The position numbers and the translations under genes are program-made. A DNA stretch of 64,000 nucleotides from Piper betle (Eukaryota > Streptophyta > Magnoliopsida > Piperales > Piperaceae): NCBI GenBank assembly GCA_033002965.1, contig JAURVB010014718.1, positions 1-64,000 of the forward strand. The letters are read 5' to 3'. The notes under the pieces were generated by a model. That model made no database searches. It was not told the origin of the DNA and worked only from the letters and a program-made list of their open reading frames with translations. The first letter of the stretch is position 1, and every line of letters starts with the position of its first letter. Of this stretch, positions 34,413 to 46,320 are shown in pieces.

Positions 34413-37290
34413 TGTAACACCCCGTTTCGGCTCACCCGTCAATCGACCCGGAAATTTCACCGGAGACCGAACCATTCGCTAATCTACTAGGTTCGGTTAA
34501 GCCGACCCGGATTTTCCCTCGGTGTCTCAAGATGGAGATGCAAACATGAAATGCATGAATGGGAACAATTGGGTTCTAACGCGGTCCTACATGCATGCTA
34601 TAATGTACAAGCAAAAATAAGACAAAACAATAAATGAGAAACCAAAAGAAAATATATACTACTACATAAAAACAGACAGAGTTTCCCCTAAAAGTGCAGT
34701 AAGGGCCAATCTGTCCACCACAAAGGTATATAAATATTTTATCAAAATAAGACAAAACATAAAAATCTACCGCGTCATTCCATTATTATCTCATTTGTTT
34801 TCATCTAAGCCGAGGCTGAACTCAAGGGTCCCTGCTTATTCACATCTATCCGTTCATTTCATAACAGGCAATTCATCCAAACAAACACATCTAAATTATC
34901 ATTCACATATCATTAACACATCATCATTATACGTTACATGCGGTAGGTACATGTGTGCGTGGTTCCGTGCTGCTCCTCCGCAGTCCCGACAGCTTTCATC
35001 GCTCGCATTCCTCACCTACATATATATAGAAAAACCGTCAGTAACGAGTGTTACCGGCCCGAAAAATAACTAATATCAATCTGGCATAGGAGAGCAAACT
35101 CTCTTGTTGAATGAAAACCATATACTTCCTCAAGAACTCTCATCAGGGCACATATGGGAGCCGTCGCCCTCGGGTCAACAACGTCCCCCTTTCTTTCTCA
35201 TTCTCATACCTTGGCCATTTCTCTATCGCTTCTCGCACCAAATCTCATTCCTTTCCGCCCTCTTGCACCTTCCATATTACTCCTGGTCTTGAGTACAAAG
35301 GCCGAGCACTCTCGGCAGTCGCCTTTAGTACCCTTTGAAACCCCAAGTCTAGACATGCGCTGCAATGCAGTACCCGTGAACCTCCACACTTCTCCGGGTT
35401 TGAGGAACTCAAAGGTAGAGTTGTCAGGATCCCTCGGGAATGAAACGGCCCGCACACCATTCCAGAGCCCACTATCGACTCACACGTGCCCGCTCGCGTA
35501 GCACGGTAGTCGGATTTCCCTCATTCAATCTCTCACTGAAAACGCGAAAACTATATATATATATATATAGGTCTAGGTTGGGATTTATACAATAGGCCCG
35601 AAGGCATCGTGAGCTGGATCTGAAGTTCAAAAACAAACTCGAGGGATCTCATCCTCGATGGTTATTAATCCGAAAAATCGTTGGCTAAATGGCCCGAGTT
35701 AAGTGGGATCCGATAAAACGCCACTTAACTCGTCCTGCACATGATAAATCAAATACACAATAGAGTAGCGTAAAAATAGAGAACGAGTCCTAAACGGACC
35801 TAGTAGAAGCTCCAAACGGGTCCGCGCGCCTAGGCGGTGAGCTCCTACACCGTACCTACACAATCAAGCTAAAAGCTAACGCCTGCATGATGAATCACAC
35901 ATCCTATAACATGCACACACAATCAACACAATCACGCATCAATCAACACACATCAACCTATATCAATTCTAGCAAGTCTATTTAGGCCAGTTTGCATTAG
36001 ATCATGCTCATTACGTAGTTACCCTAATTAGTTTCTTAGCCTCCATTTTTAACACCACTCAATCAAACAAATTTCATATTTTATCCTTAATCAAATCTAC
36101 ATTTATATATATTATTATAACACACAATTCACCAATCCTAGCATGCAATTCTAATAATCAATACTTTCAAATAATTAAGTTAAAATAAATTATACCTCGT
36201 CTCATCGAAAATCGGCGACGGCTAGGGTTTCCGTTTCGTGGCTCGAAACTCGAATTCGGCACCTGGCGGCATCCGAAGTCCCATCAGATTGGACTGGGTG
36301 CGTTCGGCGGATGATCCGACAAATTTCCCACTAATCCAATTTTTTGGCAGTTCCGGCGATTTTCCGGCGATGTTTCGGGACGGGGCAATCAGGGGTCTAT
36401 CGGCACCAGCTCGACGAGCTTGGTCCAATGGTGGTGTCAAACAGGGTAGCCGGCGCGACAATGGCTGTCGGTGACGGCGTCGAAAACGGCAGACGGCGGC
36501 GGCGTGCTCCGATCAGGGCTACGGCCGGCCTCGACGGCGGTCGGGATGATGGGGGAAACGTCGGCGAAGGCGAGGGGGTGGTCGTCGGGGTCACAGCGGC
36601 GGCAGTGCGGCTCGGATGGCGGCAAATCGATGAGGGAGGGCGTCGCGGCTTGTGGGGCTATTCCGGCGTCGTGGCAGCGAGATGGTGGCCGGGGTGGGTC
36701 GTGGCGGCGCGGCGACTGCACGGTGGGGTGGGGCGGTGTTGATCGGCGGCTGTACGACGTCGGTGGCGGCGGTGACGAGCACATTGGGTGGCGACGACTA
36801 GGGTTTTGGAAGGGGGAAGGTGTCGGGAATGGAGAAAAATACCCTCAATGGCAAACTCGTAAATAAGTATTGACTCGATTCCTACTCGAGTCAAAATAAT
36901 AACTAGTTCGCAATAAATTCTAAAAAAATCTAGAAAAATATAGGGAAAATCCCGTAAAATCAGACGAACACAACAACATCCAAATGATATGTTCTATAAC
37001 TAATAACCCACCCAAATATAATCTAACGCGTTATTCGGCCTAAAACTATTTCTACGATCAAACATATAAAAAGAAAAAAATACTGCATACTTTCATATAT
37101 TATGATAACTCATTTCTCACCATCTTCTCGACGTTATCATCATATATTCAGGTACATTTGACTCTCATAGCTCATAACTCACAGCTGGCCTCGACTTAGC
37201 AAGCGGTTCATGAACTGACTCGACTCGAACCAACGGTCGAACCGATTGGTTCGATAATATAAAACCTTGACTCGAGTCACGGGTTTTACA
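34413..37290 (+). mobile_element. Solo LTR of the 3-kb family inside hAT
   Basis: The 2878-bp unit starts TGTAACACCCC and ends GGGTTTTACA like 11443-14443, with the same internal order: 'gacagagtttcccctaaaagtg', 'tttagtacccttt', 'ctcgggaatgaaacg', the TA run (35551-35569), 'aataggcccgaaggca', 'gttaagtgggatcc', and a GC-rich block at 36200-36800. Flanks GGAAG (34408-34412) and AGAAG (37291-37295) differ by one base, consistent with a slightly mutated 5-bp duplication. It separates two pieces of one hAT exon. Confidence 0.9.
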
Positions 37291-38492
37291 AGAAGACATC
37301 TTCTATTGAAAGTGAGAAGAATAATACATCAAAGCAAATGAGAATTTCTATGGCAATAGAAGAGAAAACATAAGAGTGATTGCACACAACCATTGCTCGA
37401 TTCTTCTATCACTGTGCTAGTCCTTTCTATATTGTAGAGTCGCCTACTTTCATAAAATGATTGATGTGGTAGGTAGATAAAGTGATCAAGGGATCAAACC
37501 TCCGGGAAGAGGTTCTTTGTCAGGTAAACTTCTTATTGATGAAGTGGCTTTTATAAATGCTAGCTTAGAAGATATAAAAGTATCTTGGAAGACAACGGGT
37601 TGTTCTATTATGTTTGACTGGTGGACCAATCAATCTGGTAGAACTCTGATCAATTTTCTAGTTTACTACCCAAGAGGAATGTATTTCCTTGGATCAGTTG
37701 ATGCTTCAAGCAAAAAAATGGATGCTAATTATTTGTTTAGTTTACTAGAAAAAGTAGTAGAAGAAGTTGGGGAGAAAAATGTTGTGCAAGTCATTACTGA
37801 TAATGCTTCGGCATACAAAGCTGCCGAGAGGATGCTAGAACATAAGAGACCATATTTATTTTAAACTTTGTGTGTTGCCCATTGTATAAACTTGATGCTT
37901 AAAGACTTTGCAAAAATCAAGAAAGTTGGAACATGCATAATGAATACATAAAAAGCCACAAAACTAATATGCAACCACTCATGGTTGTTGGCTCTTATGA
38001 GAAATAATTTCACAAATGGGCATGAATTGGTGAGACCTAAGGCTATTCGATTTGCTACTCACTTTTTGATACTTGCTAGTTTCCTAGAACATAACCAGGC
38101 ATTGAAAAAGATGTTTATCTCTAAAATGTATTCATCATTGAAGTTTGCAAAAGAAGAGGATGGAATAGCAGCTAAAAATATTGTCTTAAGTGCAAATTTT
38201 TGTAAGAAAATGAAATTTGTGCATAAAACAACTAAGCCACTTGTTCGATTTTTTGAGATTAGCGGATAGTGATGAAAAACCTTCAATGCGATTTGTTTAT
38301 GATGAAATGCAAAAGACTATAAAAGAAATAAAAGTGGTACATGATATGAAAGTAGGACGATACAAGTTATTTGTTGATATCATTACTAAGAGATGGGCGA
38401 ATCAATTTGTCATCCTCTTCATGCTACGACATATATGCTTAATCCTCAAATTCGTTATCTCCCTGAATCTACCATTGTATGTTCTCATTTGA
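37291..38492 (+). pseudogene. hAT transposase core (DUF659 region)
   Basis: 37517-37864 encodes INASLEDIKVSWKTTGCSIM, WTNQSGRTLINFLV, SVDASSKKMDANYLFSLLEK and VQVITDNASAYKAA, the DUF659 and first catalytic region of hAT transposases. 37985-38269 continues with LALMRNNFTNGHELVRPKAI and RFATHFLILASFLEH. A premature stop follows YLF at 37862, and frames shift near 38250. Upstream, 37300-37510 is the decayed linker with several stops. Only a relic of the cut-and-paste enzyme is left. Confidence 0.9.
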
Positions 38493-39640
38493 CTTATGTA
38501 CTTTTATGATTTTTTTAACAATTTTATATTGCTTATGTTTGACTTGGAATAATTTTGTAGCCAAATGAGATATATCATGCATTCAATAATGTCATTTGTC
38601 GTTTGAAACTCAATGAGGTAGCTCGATCCATGACATCTTTACAGATCAAGAAACTATTATTTTTAATTTTTATATATAAATATTTATGTATAACTAAATA
38701 TGATTACTAATTTTATTTTAATATTTTTTAGTGATCTGATTTTGTATCTATAAAAAGAGATTTTGGACATTCTCTTGCAATTACCAATAGAAAAGTCCTT
38801 CATTTAGGGAAAATCCACCTTTCTCCACATTTTATTTTTATAGCAAGCTTATAAGTAAATCAATTTGTCAAATGTGGCATCATGGTGGGAGCAACATGGT
38901 ATAAGCTGCCCTGAACTACAAAAGAAAGCTATTAAAATACTTAGTCAAACTTCGTCATCATCGGGGTGTGAACGTAATTGGAGCACTTTTGACCAAGTAC
39001 ATACCAAAAGAAATCGACTTGCAAGGAAGAGAGTAAATTATCTTGTATATGTTCATTACAACATGCGGGTAAAAGAAAAGAGTTAAGATGAGGCATAAAG
39101 ATGATGCAATTAGTGAACGTTTGAGTTTAAAAGACTCATTAGATGAGTGGGTTGGAGAATAGGACAACGAATCACCATTAGTATGTTTAAATAAAGCTTA
39201 CATCACATTTATGATTTTGTGTATAAATTTTTTTAGAATTGAAATAAATAGGGTATGCTTTTTTATATAGAATGATTTCTTTGGAACCAAATGTTGGCAA
39301 CAATAATGGTGAAGACAAAGAGGCCTTTGTAGCAAATCAAAGTGGCAGTACATAAAAAACTGCAATTGGATCGTGTTCTACTACGTATGATGGTTTTTCT
39401 TTGCCTCCTCTTCCTAGTGGACTTAATGTTAATACTGATGTATCTATTAGCTCACAATATAACTTGTCTTTGACTCCTGTACCTGAGGGACTTCATATGA
39501 GTGGGAGTTCTATGCATTTTTTTACGTAGGGGTCTCTTGTTGATGCGGGTGAGAGCTCTACTCTTCCCATTGGTGATAGTGATTCAGACTCCAAAGATGT
39601 TTCAGATAACGAATTGGATGATTTAGTAATCACCATGTAA
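38493..39640 (+). pseudogene. hAT transposase C-terminus (dimerisation domain)
   Basis: After intron-like sequence ending 'aattttgtag' (about 38562) and a short exon (PNEIYHAFNNVICRLKLNE), 38865-39086 encodes VASWWEQHGISCPELQKKAI, then SSSSGCERNWSTFDQVHTKR, the hAT C-terminal dimerisation signature (S.SSGCERNWS.F). Downstream to 39640 is an acidic tail with stops. Confidence 0.9.
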
Positions 39641-39955
39641 AATTGTGCTAAACCTTGATTTTGTGGACTTGTATTAATGACTTGTTGTTATCATTTGATA
39701 GAACACAAATGATAATATATCAAATGTTACACTTATGAAATTGTAGTATTGTGATGATAAATAGTGATGATCTTTTGTACTTGTATTAGACTATAAACTT
39801 GTGTATTTGTGTTGAAAAATGATGCAATTATATATTTCATGTACTTATGTTATGAGTTGTCAAATTTTTGTATATGATCGATTTGGACCGATTTGATCCG
39901 ATTTAGTGACTTCCTCAAAAACTAATCCGATTCCGATTCTGATTTTGCAACTATG

Positions 39956-40160
39956 AATGGAGCCGATCATCAAGCGGGGAGAAGATGTGGGCGAGCATCC
40001 CCAACACGCCACCAAATGCCTCCCCATCATGAGATACATAATGAAAATTGCCAAAGGTGAACTGCCTCTCAACCAAGAAGAAAGACAAGTCCCTATAGTG
40101 GGAATTTCATTCCCCAAACACTGTCAACCTAACTATACCACCCTATCCCACTAACTCTAA
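39956..40160 (+). other. Unrecognised reading frame (right part, after hAT)
   Basis: Open plus-strand frame from the hAT target site to the stop near 40154. It continues the left part at 32352-32519 as described there. No known domain. Confidence 0.3.
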
Positions 40161-40299
40161 CCTACTTTAGTGTCTACTTTAATGACTGAATTTGTATGTG
40201 ACAGCTAACTCATGTCTATGGCAATACCAGCATACTAACCCAAATATCCATGTCTAATTTCATCCATCTTTTACCTGCATGTGTAAATCATACTTAGGA

Positions 40300-41430
40300 A
40301 AATCCCCTTTTTGCTTATTTGAGGAAGGATTTTCATTATTAATCCAACAATATAAAGTATGTCATGGCTTTTTTATTTGTACTATTATAGTTAACTTAAC
40401 ACAGAGTAATATGTTTTGTCTTTGCTTTCTTACTCGTGATAAAATTTCCATTATTAATCCTAATATGTAAAATACACAATGTTTTTAAAACCGCACCGGT
40501 GACCATATCGAATTCTTGACCCGTATGCGGTACACTTGGTTTAGCTAGGTAGAACCAGGCTAGACCAAATTCAACATATTATATCAAATTAAATTTTATT
40601 TAATTATGTTAATAAGTTTTAAATAATTCATATTATCCAAAAACATAATGTACACTACTGTTTTAGTACAAGTGCTTCTGTGCCTTGTGCTTTTTAACTT
40701 GGAAGCATCACGTTCTTCCCAAATCGCTCCCAAAGCAAACCCATACCTCATCACTCTATATACCCACTCTTATCCCTTTCGTTGTCTCCTTATTACTGGT
40801 GATAAGATTTCTATCATTAATCTTACCGCATAGAATACGTCTTGAACCAATTCTTGCTATTATAATTAACTTAGCACATGACAATTTTCATTATTAATCA
40901 TAATATATAAAATGCATCTTGACTTTCCTAATCCTAATTAAATTAATCACAATATTATTGCTTATTTTTAATTATTATTAAGCAAGTTTAATTATTTCAT
41001 GATGGTATTACATGCTAAATTGGACCAAACTGGAGTCCGGTACCAATATACCACGTCAAACTGGCCAGTCTGGTGGGTATATCAGGTTGGATCGGCCAGT
41101 TTGGTCGGGTATATTAGGTCGGATTGGCCAGTCTGGTTCGATTTTTAAAACATTAGGAATATGTCTAGGTTTTCTTAATCCTAATTAATTGTACACATGA
41201 CAATAAATTCATCTTCTCTTTCTTACTTATAAAATTTCTATCATTATTCTTACTGCATAGAATATGGCTAGAACCTGCTCCTACTATGATAATTAACTTA
41301 GCACATGACAATTTTCATTATTAATCATAATATACAAAATGCATCTTGACTTTCCTAATCCTAATTAAATTAATCATAATATTATTGTTTATTTTTTATT
41401 ATTGTTAAGCAAGCTTAATTGTATGTGAAT
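40300..41430. repeat. Three degenerate direct repeats (~420-bp spacing)
   Basis: Bases 40785-40998 and 41209-41420 match closely ('cttagcacatgacaattttcattattaatcataatat', 'atgcatcttgactttcctaatcctaattaaattaatca'); a third, poorer copy lies at about 40365-40475 ('gtgataaaatttccattattaatcc'). The spacing of the two good copies is 424 bp. Confidence 0.8.
40480..41152. mobile_element. MITE-like element with TTTTAAAA-type inverted ends
   Basis: The left end 'gtttttaaaaccgcaccgg' is inverse to the right end 'ccagtctggttcgatttttaaaac'. Near the right end a 31-32-bp unit is repeated three times ('ggccagt.tggt.gggtatat.aggt.ggat', starting at 41063, 41094 and 41126). It overlaps the direct repeats, so the two structures share a history. 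Class unknown. Confidence 0.5.
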
Positions 41431-42046
41431 CTTTGACTCAAATCACAAATTTTAAATCTTTAATTATTTTAACAATTAGGGATGAAAATGGTAAATTACT
41501 TATGTTTTATGTTATTGATTACGGATCATGATAAAAATAAAATTTTAAAAATATAGTCATATTTGAATTAGATTAATTTTCAATATATTCTACAATTAAC
41601 AAATATTCTCTCGACGATAATGGGTAAAATTATAAAATTTATTAATATTCTTCAAATACAAAAGAATAAAATCATAAAAGTGGTTTTTCAAGTAAGGGTA
41701 AATTAATAAAGTAAATATTTAATTAATACTTTCCTCATAAAAATAAGTATATTTTGGGATTTAAGTTGTACGCGTGGACTTGTAGTAAATGCGGCAAGTT
41801 TTAATATGCCTTCTTTTCCACCTCTCTTTTCTGAGCTTCAGACCGATACTGGCCAAGCATTACCAACATTATCATAAAGAAAAATTAGAAAATTGGTGGC
41901 ATATTGAGCCTCGCAGATGTGCACTCCAACACAGGCATCATTAGGTTAAGTTTAACTCCTCCACCAACGACTCTAACCAACTCTTCCTACTTTCTATCTA
42001 ACTCATTGTCATTTTGAGCACCTAACCCATACAATTTGCCCATATT
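41431..42046. other. Non-coding DNA
   Basis: AT-rich with no supported gene or repeat boundary. Confidence 0.4.
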
Positions 42047-42735
42047 ATGGTTTAATTAACCGACCAAACCAAATCCATATTGGAAGTTTGGTTTGGCACT
42101 ACTTCAATTTGGTTTGTACTTCAATTAAAATTAAAAGCCAATCAAACTTGGTTCAGTTAGTTTGATCGGATTTCAGTTGGAATGGATCAAACCAAATAAA
42201 CCAATAAGAAAAGAGGATTCTATTTGTATCTCTCTCTACTTTTCTTCTTTCTTCTAAGTCATGCATATATATATTTACCTATATTGATTATGATATATAA
42301 TAAAAGTTTATAACATCGCCACCTTAGTTCAATCTATTGAAGATATTTTGTTTATATATGTAGAAGAGATGGAGGCTTTATATATTATTTATTGTGTATC
42401 TATAATATAATGTCCTAAGGTAAAACCTTATTTAATTTTTTGTGATAAATTTATAATTAGCCCTTAAACATGTACTAACATTTCTCCATTTCATAAATAA
42501 GATTTATGAATAATAAAAGTCAACACTAAAGAGTGAACACTTAATGATAGAAAGTACTCTTTATCATTTTGGTTAGAATTTGGTTAAAATTAAACAAAAC
42601 TAAATTAATTTGATTTGGTTAGTTTGGACATCAATTGTTATTTGGATTTTATGTGGTAAACCAAACCACTTTACTTAGATTAATTAAATATGTGGTTTGG
42701 TTAAATTTTAACCAAACCGACCAAATGATGAGCCC
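42047..42735. mobile_element. Dispersed MITE-like repeat, copy 2
   Basis: The partner of 22420-22975. It starts 'ttaaccgaccaaaccaaatcc' and ends 'ttttaaccaaaccgaccaaa'. About 130 bp longer than copy 1, mainly from extra GGTTTGGTT-type sequence at both ends. No coding capacity. Confidence 0.65.
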
Positions 42736-43588
42736 TGTCAACACTTCAAAAGGTAATAACTAACTTAAATCTCTAACATTATCAAAATTGTGCATAGAAA
42801 ATATCATTAGACTAAATATTAACCCATACCCCCAGCATGGAAGGTTTTAAAGCCTTTCTATTTTAGAAAATACAAGTGTTAATGCCCTCCTTGAATTTGC
42901 ACAAACTGTAACAGTAGAATGAAAACAGAATTGTTCGATTCGGCCCGCTCGTTATCAGCGTCTGCCATCACTAAACTCGACGCGCGGGGAACTCTCGCAC
43001 ATTAACCCACTGTTCAAATTTAGTGAAAGAAGATCTTTTCCATTCTCTGTTTCAACATTTGTAAAGATAGATTGTCCAAACAAGATGTTTCAGAATTTAA
43101 GATTGACGAAATTTATTTACCCGTCACTTTTCCCATATCCATCTTTCTCTGAAAATTTTCTCTTAGTTTAACCCAACATTGACAATAAGGATATCCCCTG
43201 TACTTCAGCTTTTAGCTTCTATCAAGTGAAGCCAATTCTAATATAAATATATAAATTTGCAAAAAAAAAGAGCATATCCTCGAATCATAATTAATAAAAC
43301 ATCACAAGGACAAGGAATGAAGAAATGGAAATATGAGTACACGTGTATGTGGAGTTATGAACAAAATAATCTGACCCACAATTGTAAAAACAAGAAGAAA
43401 TGAAGAGAAAAAATAAACCTCAACGCAACAATGGCGGCCTTGACAAACACTACCATAAAGGCAAGCACAACAAAGAAATATCAATTCAAGACTCTTGGCA
43501 GGTAAATGGGTAAAATCATACTACTCAAAGAAGGCATTCACTTTCATTTTCCTCATTGATCCAGTTTTATAGTATTGCATTGCAAATC
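42736..43588. other. 3' flank of IQD
   Basis: Between the MITE-like repeat and the IQD stop. The part next to 43589 should contain the 3' UTR of the minus-strand IQD gene, but I see no decisive polyadenylation signal. No other gene. Confidence 0.4.
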
Positions 43589-45571
43589 CTATGATTGAAT
43601 GCCCACTCCATTGCTCAGAGCTTGCTCGTCTTGCTCATCAAAGTCTTTCAAGGAGCTTAAATCCACCTTGGGAGGTCCGGAATGCCGGCGAAGTCCTCCA
43701 GGCGAAGGTTGGAAGGATAAACGCTTCTTTACAGAACCTACTGATGGTCGGTCTGGTGTCTCAACATTGTTTCCCAAAGGGCTTGCTAATCTAGATTTTG
43801 CCTTTGCAGATTCCGTCACGGCCATATAGCTTGGAACGGAAGGTGAACTCGCAAGGCTCTCATCATCCCTCACTGAAGAACCAGCAATGCTATGGCGCCT
43901 ATATTTTTCTGACTGCAAGCTTCCCATACTTCTCAAATCGTCTTCAATGAGACCCATACTCCCTCGTGATCTTGGAGTCGATTGTTTGGCCTTTGCTGTT
44001 ATAGAAGGTGAAGGTTTTGATGGAGTAGACGGAGATTGGCGACTTGGAGGGCGAATGTGCTTCTGAGCTCCAGGTGATACTTTGTCATTGATAAGATCTC
44101 GACGAGCATAAGATTTAGCAACTTCTCCCACCATACTTCTGGCTACACTCTTCACTGATGAATGCGAATCATTGTCTTTCTCAGTCGCATTTTGTGCTTC
44201 CCATGGCCTAGCAGCCATCCAGCGTTCCAGCCAACTCCAGCCCCATTGAGGATTGCTTGGATCAGTGAACATGGGTTGGACAGACCTGGTGGCATTCTTC
44301 ACTTGTTGCTGTAATCACAGCAATGAACTTATTTAGCATTCCAAAGGATGAACAAGGAAGCTACAAATGAAAAAACGTATAGGCACCTGATGAGTATAAG
44401 CGTAAGCCAATGCTCGCTCTCGCCTGATAGCAGCTTCATGTTTATGCTGGAGACTAGCTTCAATATCCTCCTTTGATTGCATACTATAATCCCATTCTTG
44501 TCCAATCTTAGAAAACACAAGACACCAACTTTTGTTTAGCTAAACAGAAGGTGCATGCTATATAGAACGAATGAAGCTTCTTCTGATTACATATTTATCT
44601 TCAAGATGAATGATCACCACCAGCCATCATTGATCGCCATTGATATAAAGGCAGATTACCAAACAGCATTGGAAACAATAAAATTAAGATGATAAACTAA
44701 ACTCACAGAGGCTTTCAAGTTTTCGAGCTCCTTCTCCCGCTTTAGCTGAAGTTGTCTCTGAAGAGCTTGATTCTCCTCAGACATCCTAATCCTCCTAGCA
44801 CGTATTTGCGACTGCACTTTAGCAAGCGTCTGCATGCAACGAAGTGTGGTTGTGGCTTGGCGCTTAACAGAATTGCCCTGTACAAGATTTTTCAGCCTAA
44901 CTAGTCCCTTCAAAGCTCGCAGTGCCCTCCTAGCCTGAAGTGCAAGCAAACCACAATAGAATCATCTTTAACAAATATTGCAAGGAGAGGACTCTACGGA
45001 AAGGGAAGCAATGCAGTATACTGTACACCAAACCACATAATTGATAACCTAATTCTCGTTAGAAATTAGCATACCAAGTATCCCCGAAAAGCTGTTTGAA
45101 TCTTGATAGCTGCCACCTCTTCTTTAGATTTGCCAGGGTACCTAGGCATACTTGTGAGCCGAACAACTTCTGCAGCTGCGTGGGCAGCAGCAACAGCTGC
45201 TTCAGCCGCAGCAGCTGTGGCAATGGCCACCGAATGGGAATGGCTGTTCTGTTCATTTTCTGTGTCAGTCAGCTTCACCTCTTCGGCCGGAACAGGAGGT
45301 GCCGGCGGTTTTTCTTCAGAAGAGGAGCTCGGATCTAATGGTTTCGATTTTCCAAATCCCCATTTCTTCTTTGATTTACTAGTTTTCTGAACAGCCCAAA
45401 ACAAACATCAATTTCTCTATTTCTGCAAATATGTTAATGGTGGAAATGTACCACGCATCAAACTAGAAGAGCTCAGAAGAAAAAGAGAAAAAAAACCTGA
45501 TCTTTTTTCTCTTTTGACACGGGACTAAAGGCCTTCTTCACAGAAACAAACCAATTCGTCTTCTTTCCCAT
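43589..45571 (-). CDS. IQD: IQ67-domain (IQD2/3/4-like) calmodulin-binding protein, five coding exons
   Basis: Coding exons on the minus strand: 45571-45497, 45386-45075, 44934-44707, 44506-44387, 44308-43589. All splice in phase 0 with GT-AG ends and give 484 residues. The start [17 protein letters not shown] is the standard IQD N-terminus. Residues ~80-105 are Ala-rich. The IQ67 domain is residues 114-180, beginning [16 protein letters not shown]; its conserved phase-0 intron falls exactly between domain residues 16 and 17. It carries IQ motifs such as [12 protein letters not shown]. Later come [11 protein letters not shown] and, near the C-terminus, [31 protein letters not shown] (DUF4005 region) and [18 protein letters not shown]. 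These resemble Arabidopsis IQD2-4. IQDs bind calmodulin and act as basic scaffolds, many on microtubules or in the nucleus. The gene looks intact. Confidence 0.95.
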
Positions 45572-45582
45572 TACTTTATCAT
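45571..45582 (-). other. Minimal upstream ORF (ATG-ATA-AAG-TAA) overlapping the IQD start
   Basis: The ATG is at 45582-45580, followed by two codons and a TAA whose final A is the A of the IQD ATG (TAATG). Such a stop-start overlap could affect how many ribosomes reach the main frame. Confidence 0.6.
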
Positions 45583-46320
45583 TCCCTAATCAAACTACAC
45601 CAGCCTAACAGATAGAAACAAACAAAGAAAACATCAGATCCAATGACATAAATTGAACTGGATTTCTACACTCTAGATCTGGAGACAAAAATTTAGACGG
45701 TGGGGGAAACAATAACAATTCTCCAATGTCATGTCACCACCTTTCAAAACATGGAAGTGCAAATTCACAAAGATCAACAGACCAGATCTATCTGAATTCC
45801 AAACACAGACAAGTAAAACAAACACAATCCCCAAAATAATGCATACAATTTCACACGTGACCAGTCTAAACATCTTCAACAGATTAGAAACAAACGATAT
45901 GCCCCCAAAAACCACTCCAAAATCTCAACAAAAGCAGCAAAAAGGTATAAACTGGCCAACCAAAGGCACGAGAGATAGAAATTCTCAACAAACATGAAAA
46001 CGAGGATAAAGTTTGTGAACTTGTGCAAACAGCAACGGGATAAACAAAAAAACAAACTTCAATGAACCCAGATCCAAGGAAGAACTAAGCAGCATACCAA
46101 ATGTGATATGCTTGAGAGTACCCAGAAATGATTTCCAGCCAAAACCCAGAAAACAGAAAGCAGAGAGAGTAGCACAAGCGCTCGCCAGCTCTGCTCAAAA
46201 GTGGGGGAGAGAAGGTCTTGGAAGAGAAGCAAGATATCCTCTTCCATTGGAGCGGAGGGGGATAACAGCCAGAGGAAGAGAGAGAGAGACAGACAGGAGC
46301 TGAGAACATAACAGGAAAGG
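45572..46320 (-). promoter_or_regulatory. IQD 5' leader with intron
   Basis: A leader intron is likely: donor GTATGC starting at 46097 and acceptor TTAG ending at 45605 (493 bp), leaving a short leader exon 45604-45572. The upstream exon (about 46098-46320) is CT-rich on the minus strand, with a CTCTCTCTCT run near 46275-46290, typical of plant 5' UTRs. No transcription start is proven. Confidence 0.6.
45590..46247 (-). other. Spliced 54-codon upstream ORF in IQD leader
   Basis: ATG at 46247-46245 in a good context (CCAATGG). The frame stays open through the predicted leader exon (50 codons, MEEDILLLFQDLLSPTFEQ then a hydrophobic LLSLLSVFWVLAG) and, after splicing at 46098/45604, adds AGVV and stops at 45590, 19 bases before the IQD ATG. 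It depends on the predicted intron. Another ATG at about 46309 opens a different frame over the same exon. A translated uORF would reduce IQD output; whether it is conserved is unknown. Confidence 0.4.

Larger units (their letters stand above)
32528..39955 (+). mobile_element. hAT transposon, decayed, interrupted by a solo LTR
   Basis: The ends are CATAAATGAAGAAATCGG on the left and, inverted from the right, CATAGTTGCAAAATCAGAATCGG. They are flanked by an 8-bp near-perfect duplication, AATGGAGT (32520-32527) and AATGGAGC (39956-39963), the hAT size. Subterminal regions on both sides are full of AATCGG/CCGATT motifs, the expected transposase-binding repeats. Inside are a BED zinc finger (34071-34290), a DUF659-type transposase core (37517-38290) and a hAT dimerisation domain (38860-39090). 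Frameshifts and stops make it non-autonomous now. Without the LTR and one TSD copy it would be about 4.5 kb. Confidence 0.87.

Noticed and set aside
36222..36894. Open frames of 60-130 codons on both strands
   Set aside because: Same GC-rich block in the second solo LTR; composition effect.
45096..45390. Plus-strand frames of 80-95 codons
   Set aside because: Shadows of IQD exon 2, whose Ala- and Ser-rich codons leave the opposite strand open.
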